Assembly (NCBI GenBank): GCA_020465985.1
Contig: JAANYP010002322.1
Span: forward strand, 1-64,000
Origin: Centrapalus pauciflorus
Taxonomy: Eukaryota; Streptophyta; Magnoliopsida; Asterales; Asteraceae
Direction of reading: 5' to 3'
Length of the DNA: 64,000 nucleotides
Made by a program: the position numbers and the translations under genes. The notes beneath the pieces are model-generated. The model saw nothing but the letters and a program-made list of their open reading frames with translations. It was not told where the DNA came from and made no database searches. The number at the start of each line of letters is the position of its first letter. Position 1 is the stretch's first letter. Shown one piece after another: positions 53,215 through 64,000 of the stretch.

Positions 53215-53923
53215 TTCTATCATCTACGACATCTTCAACAAATCCTCAAGAAAATTCCATAAATTACAATAAATTTAAGAAATGAAGACAAGTGAAAGTT
53301 ACAAATATCAACAAACATCATCAATGGACAAGAATTCAAGGTAATAATTACTTAAATTCGATGTTTTTGAGTTTATGTTCGGTTTTATAAAAACCAAATT
53401 GATGATCTGAAATTTGTTGTTGCATGTTGGATATTCCAGTATATAATCATGAATTTAAGTATTTAGAAGTTACAAAAACAAAAATTGTAGGTTGGATCGT
53501 CCAAATTAAGTAAAAATCTGAGTTTTTGTGAAAATTTGTGTTCTTGACAAAAAGTAAGGATTTTGGACGATTTTAGGTGAATTAATGTGTTAATGATAGG
53601 GAAAATGGTATAAAAACAACTTAAATATGATAATATCACTTTAGTTAAAGTTGCATGTTAATAAAAATGTGTTTAGTAGATTTTTTGGTAAATATCCGTA
53701 AGTGTAAAAGATAGAACACCAAGAACAAAAATCTGGAAAATTATAAGTCTTGGGATCCGAATTCGGTTAATCCGAGATGTGGTGTCCATTTCGGATCTAC
53801 TTCGGATGCTTTACTTCGAATGAGAATTGTGTTGAATTCGGATGAGAGGTGATCCGCACTCCGATTAGCCGAGTTCGGATGGTCCAATTCGGTCGACCCA
53901 GTTCGGATGCCAATTTGGATTAA
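52871..53923 (+). repeat. E6 5' LTR, first part
   Basis: Matches 62080-62966 with scattered differences. It contains a long (CT)n tract (53140-53211) and, at 53755-53915, a cluster of ATCCGA/TCGGAT words. The 3' LTR lacks about 110 bp present here (roughly 53735-53845). It ends at ATTAA (53919-53923), the left target duplication of E7. Confidence 0.85.
53140..53211 (+). repeat. (CT)n microsatellite
   Basis: About 72 bp of uninterrupted CT in the E6 5' LTR. The matching place in the 3' LTR (62349-62361) has only about 13 bp. Confidence 0.95.
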
Positions 53924-55920
53924 TGTAACATCCTCGGATTTATTTTATTGTAATTGGGCTAATTAGATGGATATTTTATAATTAAGTTGAATTATGAACA
54001 AGGATTATGTAGTTGTGATATTTAAAAGTTTGTTGTTACTTTAAGAAAATTGAGAACTTTAAATTATTATTATGGAGTATTATAAATTATAAAAGTTAGT
54101 AATGATAAAACTAAGAATAAATCAGTATTTTATGGAACCGGTTAAGTTGAGGGGTGAAATGTGCAAAATGATGAAAATGGGAATAAAAGGCTAAAGCCTT
54201 TCATTTTCTATGGTCACTCTCTCTCTCTACACTTTCTCTCTCTAGAATTCTCTCTACTTCTCTCTACGATATCTCACAAACCAACCGGCCGATTATCGAG
54301 ATTTATACGTCATCGAAAAGATCTCGAGGAGTACAACAACAATCTACTGTTGGATCTTTGATTTCATACGAATTGAGGTAAGAATCGACCCTTTTAAGTT
54401 TGTTTATTTCGGTTTTTAAGAACTTAGATTCGAATCTGCCATTTTTATGTGATTTGGAGCTAGTTTTGCTTAAAATCTTGCAAGAATATGATAGTATATG
54501 TGTAATAGAATCAAACCTAGGTATAATACTTGATATATTCATGATTTTAGGCTTTGAAATGAAGGATTTAAGTTGTAAAGATGAACAAACTCGAAAATAC
54601 CAAGAACACAGTCGAAATGCAAGAACAAACTCGATTTTTGTACTAAATTCGAGCATGAATTCGAGTTTGACACCATGGATTCGAGTTTAAGACCCTAAAT
54701 TCGAATATGGTTCGAATTTAGCCTCATGAGTTCGAGTTTAGTCATCAAATTCGAAGGAAATTCGAGTTTAACCCCATAAATTCGAGTTTAATGCCTAAAA
54801 ATTGAAAACCCACTCTCTAAACTCGAATATTTTAAAAGAAACCCATAAACAACACATAAAAAGACAAGAGTTATTCAAAAGACAAGGTATGAACTTGAGA
54901 TGGGTTCAAACTTAATTGTGGTTTGAATTTAGACATAGACCCGAAATGGAGGAAAATATTGCAAAACTTACAAAACTTGGTTTTATGAATTTAAACGGTT
55001 TTTGACTCGAGGTATTGTTGCAACTAATTTAACAGGTCCCTTGTGGTGTTGTTTAACCCACAGTGGGGTACTTGGTGGATCCGGTTGAAAGTCCGAGGAG
55101 AAATAATATCGGTTAAAAGTTTAATTACGCACCCACTGTGAGTACAGTAGATTTCGCATGTTTATATCTGTTTTATGTTAAGCTTTGCCTGCTGAGACCT
55201 GTTGCTTCATTTATTGTTTGGAATTCTACTAACTTGCGTAGATTTAGATGCACATTCATACTTGTTGCATGTCCTTTCGATTGTTGTGCATCTAGTGATG
55301 GACCGGTGGGTTGCATCGATTACTCTGATGTTACTGCGCTATATGACCTGGAGCTGATCCCTCCTAGGCCCGGTAGGCAGTATGTCATCCCCGATCATAC
55401 GTTTGTCTCAGATGGTATCTTTAAAGCCGAGCTTTGGGCTCGAAGGGGCTGCGGCTCTGGTCCGTACTTGGTGTACGAAGAGGGTATCCGATGTTTGTCA
55501 TCAGCGTTACCCTTGGGCTTCATAAAAATTTATAAAATGCGTAATCTTTGTATTCACTAAGCCTTTGCTTATTCCCCAGTTGTTTATTTTTATCTTACAG
55601 GAAAAGGGAAATCTGCAGCCGGGCCTTCTAGTTAGGTCTTTTCCGAAGATTTGGAAGATTTGAAAACTACTTAATCGGTAATCATGTTATGTGGCAATGT
55701 TGTATTATATTCTGGATGTTGTAATAATTGTATTGGGTATGTAGACTTAGACATGGTACCTTGTAGCACCGTAGGGTGTTTGTCACTATTGCACTACTTT
55801 TAATTATGTGTTTTAACGCTTCCGCACTTAAACTAGGTTATCAGATCATTATTGTAATTGTGTTTGATGATTAATCCTGGGTGTTATGTAAATGGTGGTT
55901 GTTGTGGCAAGGGTGTCACA
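53924..55920 (+). mobile_element. E7: solo LTR of a second gypsy-type element
   Basis: A 1997-bp unit beginning TGTAACATCCTCGG and ending GGGTGTCACA, flanked by perfect ATTAA duplications (53919-53923 and 55921-55925), with no primer site, PPT or coding domain inside. That fits an LTR left after unequal recombination removed the rest. The same E6 LTR sequence is uninterrupted in the 3' copy near 62966-62975. It contains repeated TTCGAGTTTA/AATTCGAA words (54640-54830) and a (CT)-rich stretch (54215-54270). Open frames such as 55138-55560 are not similar to anything I recognise. Confidence 0.85.
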
Positions 55921-55925
55921 ATTAA

Positions 55926-55971
55926 TCATTTCGGTCCGAATCCGGATGATCCAGTTTTTCATGATTTAAAG

Positions 55972-56047
<76 letters not shown>

Positions 56048-57306
56048 TTTGAGAATTCAAAGAAACAAAGAAAATGAACAAATGAATGATTGATGAGTTA
56101 TCAGTTATCAGAATCAGATCAAATAAAGATTTTAAAGCGAAAAGCTAATGATATTGCTATGATATAATTTTGACAGTTTCAGATAAATTCTGAACAAAGA
56201 ACTAAAGATTTAAAAATATTGAAAGTAGGTCACAGATTTGAAAAAGAAAATCCAGAGATCAGATAGACAAAGATTAAAGATAAAATCCTGAGATAACTCA
56301 GGTGGTGGATTTATTCTGCTTGATAAAGACAACAGAACCTGTGAGCTATAGGTATTCAGTTTTACATGCTAGATTCCGGTTGAGACATATTGATGATGAT
56401 AGTTTATTTGACATTCATACATGCTCAGCTAGATTGTGACCTGTGCACACCATGGTTTGGTGATGCCCTGTGGATCATGATAGCTATTTGATTTATCATT
56501 TCGCATAACATTGTGCTTACAGTTCATTTCAGATATTGCTATGAGTTTATTGCTATCATGACCTTGATGACTTATGCTTTCATTATTGCTCGCATCTTTG
56601 ACATATTGATTCAGCTTAGCAGGATTAGCCTTGTCGGTCTATTGTTCTAAACCATGCTACTTCACCAGTTCTATTGAACTTGGTAATGATGCTCCGATGT
56701 TCCCCCATGTTGATTTACTGGTAGCTAGCCCAGTACGTGGCTGATCCCCACAATTAAAGCGTGAGCGTGGGCTGAACATCATCCGACTCTATGACTACTA
56801 TGTCTCAATCATGAGTGGGTGTAGCAGCAGTCAAGATATATCACGCTAGACCAATGATCCGGTTGATAAATGCATGTAGTCTAAAAAATCTATATTATCA
56901 CTAATCATTTCTTATAGTTGTTGTTTAAACTTTTTACAGGAAAAGATAAGGGAAAAGCATCTGCTGGACCTAGTTCTTAGGTCTTACAAGAATCAAGTTG
57001 AAGTTTTTAATTGACCACTACTCAACAAACTTTCGGTACAGATTGGCAGATGATAATTGTGGTGGTCTGGGTAGATTTGATTTGATTGTATGATGACATG
57101 AATTAGATTAGTTTTGTACCCTTTATAAATTTAATTTGAAAACTGTAATTCTGAACGAAAACTGTATTAAACTTATCATAATATTTTGTACTTGTAATTT
57201 GAAATTCCGCAATATAATTACTTTATCTTAGTTATGATTGATATCGTGTTGCATGATGTGGGACCTAGACACATGACGACTGCCCCGTAAGGGGTGGCCT
57301 TCACCA
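55926..57306 (+). repeat. E6 5' LTR, second part
   Basis: Resumes with TCATTTCGGTCC after the E7 duplication, passes a (TA)n tract (55976-56045), and runs to about 57306 (CACCA), two bases before the primer site. It matches the 3' LTR up to the window end. The exact 3' border is set only by the primer site. Confidence 0.8.
55976..56045 (+). repeat. (TA)n microsatellite
   Basis: About 70 bp of TA repeat in the E6 5' LTR; the matching run in the 3' LTR (63032-63059) is about 28 bp. Confidence 0.95.
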
Positions 57307-57308
57307 GA

Positions 57309-57322
57309 TGGTATCAGAGCCC
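57309..57322 (+). other. E6 primer-binding site (initiator tRNA-Met type)
   Basis: TGGTATCAGAGCCC just inside the 5' LTR; standard Met-type primer site, also seen in E5. Confidence 0.88.
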
Positions 57323-57504
57323 ATAGTTTTAGTGAATCAAGTATTACGTGAGTAATATTTTGTCTCAAACTGAAGCAATACGTATGTATCAATCATTAGG
57401 TGGTTTGAACTGAGATAGGATGTATAGACTGTTAGGATGGGAAAAAGGGTACATAGCTCTAAGTCTATACACTGATAGTTAAATGATTTTAATTTTCAGT
57501 AAAG

Positions 57505-58716
57505 ATGTCAGGATCAGGTGATATTCCTAACAACATGACTCATCAGCAAATGTTTGAAATGGTACAACAACTATATACCCCAACAATCTGAACAACAAAA
57601 CAAGAATATGCAAGAACAGTTTCGGGCCAGAGATGAGGCCGAAGCTAAAAGACGTGCTGATAAAAAGAATAAGAGAAAAGAAAAACAAGTCCAAAATGAT
57701 GAGTTTGATTCTGATAACTCAAATCCCAATGCCCAAATTGAACAACCGAAAGGTTGTAAGTTTAAAGATTTTAAAGCGAGCGGTGCCCTGAACTTTGAGG
57801 GTACAGTCAACCCAATCCAGGCGATGGATTGGATAAGTCACACTGAAGAAATCTTCAGAATTTCTGACTGCTTAGAATCCAAGAAAGTGAGTTATGCATC
57901 TGCTTTATTCGTCGGTGCTGCCCGTGCTTGGTGGAAGACTCAGAGAAGTATATATGGAGAAGAGGTCATCTAGACTTTAGAATGGGATCAGTTTCTTGAA
58001 ATGTTTAATGCGAAGTAGTGTCCTGTTGACCAACAAGACAAAATGGAGGTCCAACTGATGCAACTAACTCAGGGAACCAAGTCTGTTGACGAGTACGAGC
58101 ACGAATTCTCGCGGCTCTGTGGCTATTCCTCATATCAAGTAGCCACCAAGGAAAGAAAAATGAACAGATTTCGCGTCGGACTTAATCCGAGATACATACA
58201 TCTGATGAGCGTGATAAGGTATAAGAGTTACTTAGAGATGGTTGAAGCTACAACACAGATCGAGAGGGGATATCTAGAGTATGGCGATCAACTCTATGCT
58301 CCGTCAACGAAACCGACATGTCCTTCAGCCCCAAAGAAACAGAGATTCGGCCAGTTCCTAATAAATCTCAATCCCAGCAACCCCAACAATCTCAACAATA
58401 CAGCTCGCCTCAGAAAGCTCAAGTTTACTCTCTTACGAATGAACCCCGATTTTGTAAAAGATGTAGGAAATCGCATACGGGAATGTGCAATCCCGATGAT
58501 GTAACTTGTTATGTATGTAGCAGGATCGGCCACAACAGTGAAGAATGTCCCTAGTGAGGACTTAGATGTGCAAAATGTGGGAAGCGTGGACACTTTATGT
58601 ATCAGTGTCAGAGCGGATGCCGAGGCCAATCGCAATCATCAGCTGGAGGTTCTACGATGAAAAGCTCATCTGCAACTCCAACTGCAAGGACCCGCGCATT
58701 TCAAATAACAGCGGAG
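57505..58716 (+). pseudogene. E6 gag, broken
   Basis: ATG at 57505 (MSGSGDIPNNM) is followed by a frameshift near 57560-57590 into the frame 57554-57973. The gag domain shows KFKDFKASGALNFEG, AARAWWKTQRS and, after stops at 57971 and 58016, QLTQGTKSVDEYEHEFSRLCGY (58043-58504). A frame change leads to the zinc knuckle CYVCSRIGHNSEEC (58318-58554), and a TAG separates it from a second knuckle CAKCGKRGHFMYQC near 58571. Two knuckles and a basic N-terminal half fit a chromovirus gag. Confidence 0.8.
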
Positions 58717-59280
58717 GAAGCAAAAGAAACCCCTAATGTGGATACCAGTACATTCTTACTAAATTCGATACCTACTTGAAAACTATTCGATTCCGGTGCA
58801 AGTCATTCATATATATCGACTGTTTTTGCTCAAAGACTATCTTTGTTTCCTTCGAAGCTTCCTGTTATACTCGATATAGAGACGGCCAGTAACAATTACG
58901 TTATGGTTGATTCCGTGTACCGAAATTGCACCCTGCTCGTTAATAACATCGTGTTCAACCTTGATCTCATCCCAATTCCGTTAAAGAGTTTGACGTTATT
59001 ATCGGCATTGACTGGTTAACGAATAATGAAGCTACGATCGTCTGCAACCGCCGAATCATCAGAATCAAGGCTTCAGACGGCCGAGTGTTAGAAATTAAAG
59101 GCGACAAATGTAAAGGGCTCATTGCTTCATTACTGTTGAGAAAGCGCGTAAATATTTATCTAAGGGTCATAAATCCTATCTGTGTTTTGTTTCATCTGAA
59201 TCCGTCTCTGAAGCCAAGAATAAATCTATTTCTGATATTCCGATCGTCTGTGAGTTCCCAGACGTATTACCTGATGATAT
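58717..59280 (+). pseudogene. E6 aspartic protease, broken
   Basis: The active-site block reads LFDSGASHSYIS near 58785, the form usual in plant chromoviruses. It is preceded by a TGA at about 58779. After a loss of frame near 58980 the later GIDWL-type block can be read only in another frame. It lies between the gag zinc knuckles and RT. Confidence 0.75.
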
Positions 59281-59287
59281 TTCTGGA

Positions 59288-60479
59288 GTGCCACCAGAAC
59301 GTCAAGTCGAATTTGGCATTGATTTAGTTCCTGGTGCGGCTCCAATTGCTAAAGCTCCCTACAGACTTGCGCTAGCAAAAATGCAGGAAATGTCAAAGCA
59401 GTTGCAAGATCTGTTAAAAAAAGGATTATCCGACCTAGTTCATCTCCGTGGGGTGCACCTGTCTTGTTTGTTGAAAAGAAAGACGGAACTCTCCGAATGT
59501 GCATCGACTATCGTGAGTTGAACAAAGTCACCATCAAGAATAAATATCCTCTGCCCAGAATCGATGATTTATTTGATCAGCTACAAGGAGCAAGTTATTT
59601 CTCCAAAATCGATCTTCGTTCTGGGTATCACCAGTTGAAAGTCAAAGATGAGGATATTCCGAAAACAGCCTTCCGAACGAGATTTGGTCATTACGAATTT
59701 CTTGTAATGCCATTTGGTTTAACAAATGCACCAACGGCGTTCATGGATCTCATGAATCCCGTGTGTAGGCCAATGCTAGATAAATTAGTTATCGTATTCA
59801 TTGACGATATTCTGATTTACTCCAAAACGGAGGCTGATCATGTTCTTCATCTGCATCAACTGTTGGAGTTATTGAGAAAGGAAAGACTCTATGTAAAATT
59901 TTCCAAGTGTGAATTCTGGCTCAAACAGGTTTAACTTTATATTGTCTCGAGCTATTTCCTAGCGTTCTTTGGTTGAATACAAAACTTGAAATTCTACTTT
60001 GTTATCTTTGATAGATTCAATTCCTTGGCCATGTCGTATCTGGCGAAGGTATTTCAGTCGATCCTTCCAAAGTCGAGGCAGTCCAGAAATGGCAAACGCC
60101 TCGCAATGCCTCTGAAATCAGAAGTTTTCTTGGATTGGCTCGTTACTACTGGCGATTCATTAAAGACTTCTCGAAGATTTCTGTGCTACTCACGATGCTA
60201 ACGCGAAAGAATACACCTTTCGTATGGGCGGATAAACAGCAAGAGGCATTTGAAACTTTGAAGCAGAAACTTATTCAAGCGCCAATCCTAGCCTTACCAG
60301 AAGGCAATGATGACTTTGTCGTTTATAGCAATGCATCTGGTACTGGTCTAGGCTGTGTTCTCATGCAAAGGGGATAAGTCATTGCCTACGCTTCAAGGCA
60401 ATTGAAAGATTACGAGAAAAGCGCACCAACTCATGATCTTGAGTTGGCTGCCGTTACCTTTGCATTGGAAATCTGACAT
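59288..60479 (+). pseudogene. E6 reverse transcriptase and start of RNase H, with intron-like insert
   Basis: N-terminal part: QVEFGIDLVPGAAPIAKAPYR (from about 59300), frame lost near 59420 in an A-run. The frame from 59464 carries LRMCIDYRELNKVT, FSKIDLRSGYHQLKV, MPFGLTNAP and the intact active site VFIDDILIYS. The frame then meets an 86-nt GT-AG interval (59929-60014); beyond it the protein continues in phase with LGHVVSGEG, RSFLGLARYYWRFI and PFVWADKQQEAFE. RNase H begins at VVYSNASGTGLG, where the usual Asp of this block is Asn, and is broken by a TAA at 60375-60377 and a TGA near 60473. Confidence 0.85.
59929..60014 (+). other. Candidate 86-nt spliceosomal intron in E6 RT
   Basis: Begins GTTTAAC and ends TTTGATAG; AT-rich with a pyrimidine-rich 3' half (CTACTTTGTTATCTTTGATAG, of which the last bases form the acceptor). 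It lies between codons (phase 0), contains a stop two codons in (TAA), and its removal joins two conserved RT segments in the same frame. A short insertion is the alternative. Confidence 0.6.
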
Positions 60480-61805
60480 CATTATCTTTATGGGACTAAG
60501 TGTCAGCTATATACTGACCATAAAAGCCTCAAACATCTTTTTACTCAAAAGGATCTGAACATGAAACAGCGACGGTCCTTGGAGCTCATCAAGGACTATG
60601 ATTGCGAGATCCTGTATCATCCCGGTAAAGCCAATGTGGTCATGGATGCTTTGAGTAGAAAAGTGTATCCTGAAAAGTGTTGCTATGCCCTGACTCCTGT
60701 TGTATTCTCTTCTGATCTTATTGAAGACATCAAATCTGCTCAAGCCGAAGCATTGAAAGAAGAAAATATATGTTCTGAAAATCTTAAAGGGCAATTGCAT
60801 TTTCTGTCTATGAATCATTTGGGACTTCATTGTCTCAAGGGAAACCGAATCTGGATTTCTAAGTATGGTTCTATTCGCAACACTCTTCTATACGAAGCCC
60901 ATCAGTCCAAGTTATCTATTCATCCTGGCAGCTCAAAGATGTACTTCGATCTGAAAGCTGATTATTGGTGGCCAGGAATGAAGAAAGACATCGGACAATT
61001 CGTTACGAAATTTCCTAAAACCAAGAGACAGCACGACTCCATCTGGGTAATCGTGGATCGATTAACTATGTCAGCTCATTTCATACTGATGAAAGAGACA
61101 TATTCTCTTGATAGATTGGCACAGATGTACATCACCGAAGTCATTTCTCGTCATGGTGTGCCAAAGTCTATCGTCTCCGATCGTGATAGTCATTTCACTT
61201 CGAGATTCTGGAAAGCGCTGCAAGAGGGGATGGGTACTCGAATTTTCATGAGTACTGCTTATCATCCTAATGCAGATGGCCAAAGTGAACGCACTATCTT
61301 AACGATTGAAGATATGCTCCGTGCCTGTGTTCTTGATCTGGGTGGTAACTGGGATGACCATTTACCTTTGGTCGAATTCTCATACAACAACAATTATCAT
61401 TCTATGATCAAGATGGCTCCTTTTGAAGCTCTATACGGAAGAAAGTGCAGAACTCCCACCTGTTGGCGCGAAACAGGTGAATCGCCTATAGCGGGTCCTG
61501 CCCTTCTACAGTTGACTCATGAGAAGATTCAACTTGTCAGAAGGAATATTCTTGAAGCTCAAAGCAGGCAGAAGTCATATTATGACAATCAGCATAGATC
61601 GATTAATTTTGCAGTTAACGATTGGGTGATGCTGAAAGTATCTCCAATGAAGAATGTGGTGAGATTCATTAAGAGAAACAAGCTAGCTCTAAGATTTATT
61701 GGCCCGTTCAAGATTGTTGAAAAGATAGGAAATCAATCTTATCGTCTTGTATTGCTAGCGGACTTAGCGGGAATACATCCGGTATTCCATGTTAGTCATC
61801 TATGA
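60480..61805 (+). pseudogene. E6 RNase H end and integrase, with internal deletion
   Basis: RNase H ends with CQLYTDHKSLKHLF. Integrase is open from 60561 to 61805: EILYHPGKANVVMDALSRK, the first half of the zinc-binding region (EAHQSKLSIHPGSSKMYFDL, YWWPGMKKDI), then a direct jump to TKFPKTKRQHDSIWVIVDRL. The Cys pair of the zinc site and the first catalytic Asp, which normally lie between, are missing without loss of frame. The second Asp (IVSDRDSHF) and the Glu (DGQSERTI) remain, as does the C-terminal part ending HPVFHVSHL. A TGA at 61803-61805 separates it from the chromodomain. Confidence 0.85.
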
Positions 61806-62041
61806 AAGAGCCTAGCAGATGAAAGAGAAGTGCAGATACCACGTGTTAATCTGCAAATTGATGAAAAGCTTCGAGTGGTTGAAGAGCCAGAATGTATTCT
61901 GGACTTGAAGACCAAAAAGCTTCGAAATAAAGAGATACAGATGGTGCTCGTTCAGTGGAAACACCACAAGGGTTCGCATTAGTCTTGGGAATCTAAAGAT
62001 GTCATGAAAGCAACATATCCAAGTCTGTTCGAACAAAGCTA
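61806..62041 (+). pseudogene. E6 chromodomain-like C-terminus
   Basis: The integrase frame continues after the TGA through a linker (LQIDEKLRVVEEPECILD) to a chromodomain-like segment: KEIQMVLVQWKHHKG, then a TAG at 61979-61981, then SWESKDVMKATYPSLF. Chromodomains direct integration to modified chromatin in chromoviruses. The aromatic positions WKHH and SWES are kept. The frame ends with TAA at 62039-62041. Confidence 0.75.
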
Positions 62042-62079
62042 ACTTCGAGGACGAAGTTTGTGCGTGGTGGAGCCCATTT

Positions 62080-64000
62080 TGTTAGAACCTAGCTTTTAAC
62101 ACAACTTTAATTTCTGTATCTGAGCTAATAATGTAATTTTTATTACATTATTTATATTGTAATTTAATTAATTGATGAAAATTATTAATTAAGTTAAATT
62201 TTTATGTTACAAATTATTAGATGATAAAAATTAAAAGAGATGTAAAATACAAAAGTGTGAGGGGTTAAATAGAATAATTATTAAAATTGACATATATAAA
62301 ACAAGAAATGAGCATTTATGCTCATTAATCAACATTTAAAGAAAGTTACTCTCTCTCTCTTCTTTCTATCATCTACGACATCTTCAACAAATCCTCAAGA
62401 AAATTCCATAAATTACAATAAATTTATGAATTGAAGACAAGTGGAAGTTACAAATATCAACAAACATCATCAATCGACAAGAATTCAAGGTAATAATTAC
62501 TTAAATTCGATGTTTTTGAGTTTATGTTTGGTTTTATAAACACCGAATTGATGATCTGAAATTTGTTGTTGCATGCTGGATATTCCAGTATGTAATCATG
62601 AATTTAAGTATTTAGCAGTTACAGAAACAAAAATTGTAGGTTGGATCGTCCAAATTAAGTAAAAATCTGAGTTTTTGTGAAAATTTTTGTTCTTGACAAA
62701 AAGTAAGGATTTTGGATGATTTTAGGTGATTTAATGTGTTAATGATATGGAAAATGGTATAAAAACAACTTAAATATGATAATATCACTTTAATTAAAGT
62801 TGCATGTTAATAAAAATGTGTTTAGTAGATTTTTGGTAAAAATCCGTATGTGTAAAAGATAGAACACCAAGAACAAAAATCTGGAATTCGGATGAGAGGT
62901 GATCCGAACTCGGATGAGCCGAGTTCGGATGGTCCAATTCGGTCGACCCAGTTTGGATGCCAATTTGGATTAATCATTTCGGTCCGGATTCGGATGGTCC
63001 GAATCTGGATGATCGAGTTTTTCATGATTTAAATATATATATATATATATATATATATCTTTTGAGAATTCAAAGAAACAAAGAAAATGAACAAATGAAT
63101 GATTGATGAGTTATCAGTTATCAGAATCGGATGAAATAAAGATTTTAAATCTAAAAGCTAATTATATTGCTATGATATAATTTTGACAGGTTCAGATAAA
63201 TTCTGAACAAAGAACTAAAGATTTAAAGATATTGAAAGTAGGTCACAGATTTGAAAAGAAAAGCCAGATATTAGATAGACAAAGATTAATGATAAAATCC
63301 TGAGATAACTCAGGTGATGGATTTATTCTGCTTGATAAAGACAACAGAACCTGTGAGTTATGGATATTCAGTTTTACATGCTAGATTCCGGTTGAGACAT
63401 ATTGATGATGACAGTTTATTTGACATTCATACATGCTCAGCAGGATTGTGACCTGTGCACACCATGGTTCGGTGATGCCCTGTGGATCATGATAGCTATT
63501 TGATTTATCATTTCGCATGACATTGTACTTACAGTTCATTTCAGATATTGCTATGAGTTTATTGCTATCATGACCTTGATGACTTATGCTTTCATTATTG
63601 CTCGCATCTTTGACATATTGATTCAGCTTAGCAAGATTAGCCTTGTCGGTCTATTGTTCTAGACCATGCTACTTCACCAGTCCTATTGAACTTGGTAATG
63701 ATACTCCGATGTTCCCCCATGTTGATTTACTGGTAGCTAGCCCAATATGTGGTTGATCCCCACAATTAAAGCGTGAGCGTGGGCTGAACATCATCCGACT
63801 CTATGTCTACTATGTCTCAATCATGAGTGGCTGTAGCGGCAGTCAAGATATATCACGCTAGACCCATGATCCGCTTGATAAATGCATGTAATCTGAAAAT
63901 CTATATTCTCACTAAGCATTGCTTATAGTGGTTGTTTAAACTTTTTACAGGAAAAGATAAGGGAAAAGCACCTGCTAGACCTAGTTCTTAGGTCTTACAA
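62080..64000 (+). repeat. E6 3' LTR (continues beyond window)
   Basis: Starts TGTTAGAACC at 62080 after GTGCGTGGTGGAGCCCATTT, the purine-rich end of the internal region, and matches the 5' LTR in two blocks with no counterpart of E7. It has shorter (CT)n and (TA)n runs and a ~110-bp deletion at GAATTCGGATGAG (about 62884). The last bases in the window correspond to about 56990 of the 5' LTR, so about 300 bp are missing. Confidence 0.88.

Larger units (their letters stand above)
52871..64000 (+). mobile_element. E6: chromodomain Ty3/gypsy (Tekay-like) element, 3' LTR cut by window
   Basis: The 5' LTR starts TGTAACAACCTAGC at 52871 and the 3' LTR TGTTAGAACCTAGC at 62080; they match over long stretches. 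A Met-type primer site follows the 5' LTR. Between them lie gag with two zinc knuckles, protease (DSGA), RT (FIDD), RNase H, integrase and a C-terminal chromodomain-like segment, so this is a chromovirus. Many stops and frameshifts and an integrase deletion make it inactive. A solo LTR (E7) sits in the 5' LTR. The window ends inside the 3' LTR. Confidence 0.88.

Noticed and set aside
55138..55560. A 140-aa ORF inside E7 as a host gene
   Set aside because: It lies within a unit with LTR-like ends and target duplications and shows no recognisable domain; probably chance.

Overview
The window is a plant nuclear repeat block, almost wholly nested LTR retrotransposons. The primer-binding sites match plant tRNA-Asp and initiator tRNA-Met, and the lineages present (Athila-type and chromodomain Ty3/gypsy, Sirevirus-like Ty1/copia carrying an extra 3' ORF) belong to flowering plants. 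The extra ORFs resemble ones I remember from Asteraceae copia elements, so a composite is my best guess, but that is weak inference. I see no host gene, tRNA or rRNA gene. Only about 580 bp (52289-52870) is not assigned to a mobile element.

Layout. E1 (1-9541, minus strand) is an Athila-like gypsy element whose 3' LTR lies left of the window. It is inserted in the gag of E2, a decayed Sirevirus-like copia element on the plus strand. E2's remaining parts are 9542-13818 (gag tail and pol), 13819-16627 (spacer, holding a 1.08-kb TIR DNA transposon and an array of 22-bp palindromes), 16628-19969 (extra ORF), and 51532-52288 (ORF tail, PPT, 3' LTR). E3 (19970-51531) is an internally deleted copia element inserted in E2's extra ORF. 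E4 (23383-51043, target duplication ATTAA) is an Athila-like element inserted in E3's 3' LTR. E5 (35876-49424, target duplication GAACT) is a copia element inserted in E4's 3' LTR. This gives a four-deep nest. E6 (52871 to beyond 64000) is a chromodomain gypsy element with a 2-kb solo LTR (E7, 53924-55920, target duplication ATTAA) inside its 5' LTR.

E5 is the only element with intact frames: gag (958 aa), pol with all catalytic motifs, and a 1009-aa third ORF of unknown function. It shares its LTR ends, primer site and spacer with the deletion derivative E3, so an E5-like element could have mobilised E3. E1, E2, E4 and E6 are disabled by nonsense codons (several compatible with C-to-T decay), frameshifts or loss of catalytic residues.

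Most interesting signals. (1) Each retroelement carries its own short palindrome, repeated in its non-coding parts and different in every element. (2) E5 and E3 share three consecutive stem-loops between pol and ORF3, with conserved loops and different but still complementary outer stems. (3) E6's RT contains an exact 86-nt GT-AG interval whose removal keeps the frame open. (4) Splice-signal, +1-frameshift and duplicated-PPT arrangements surround the extra ORFs.
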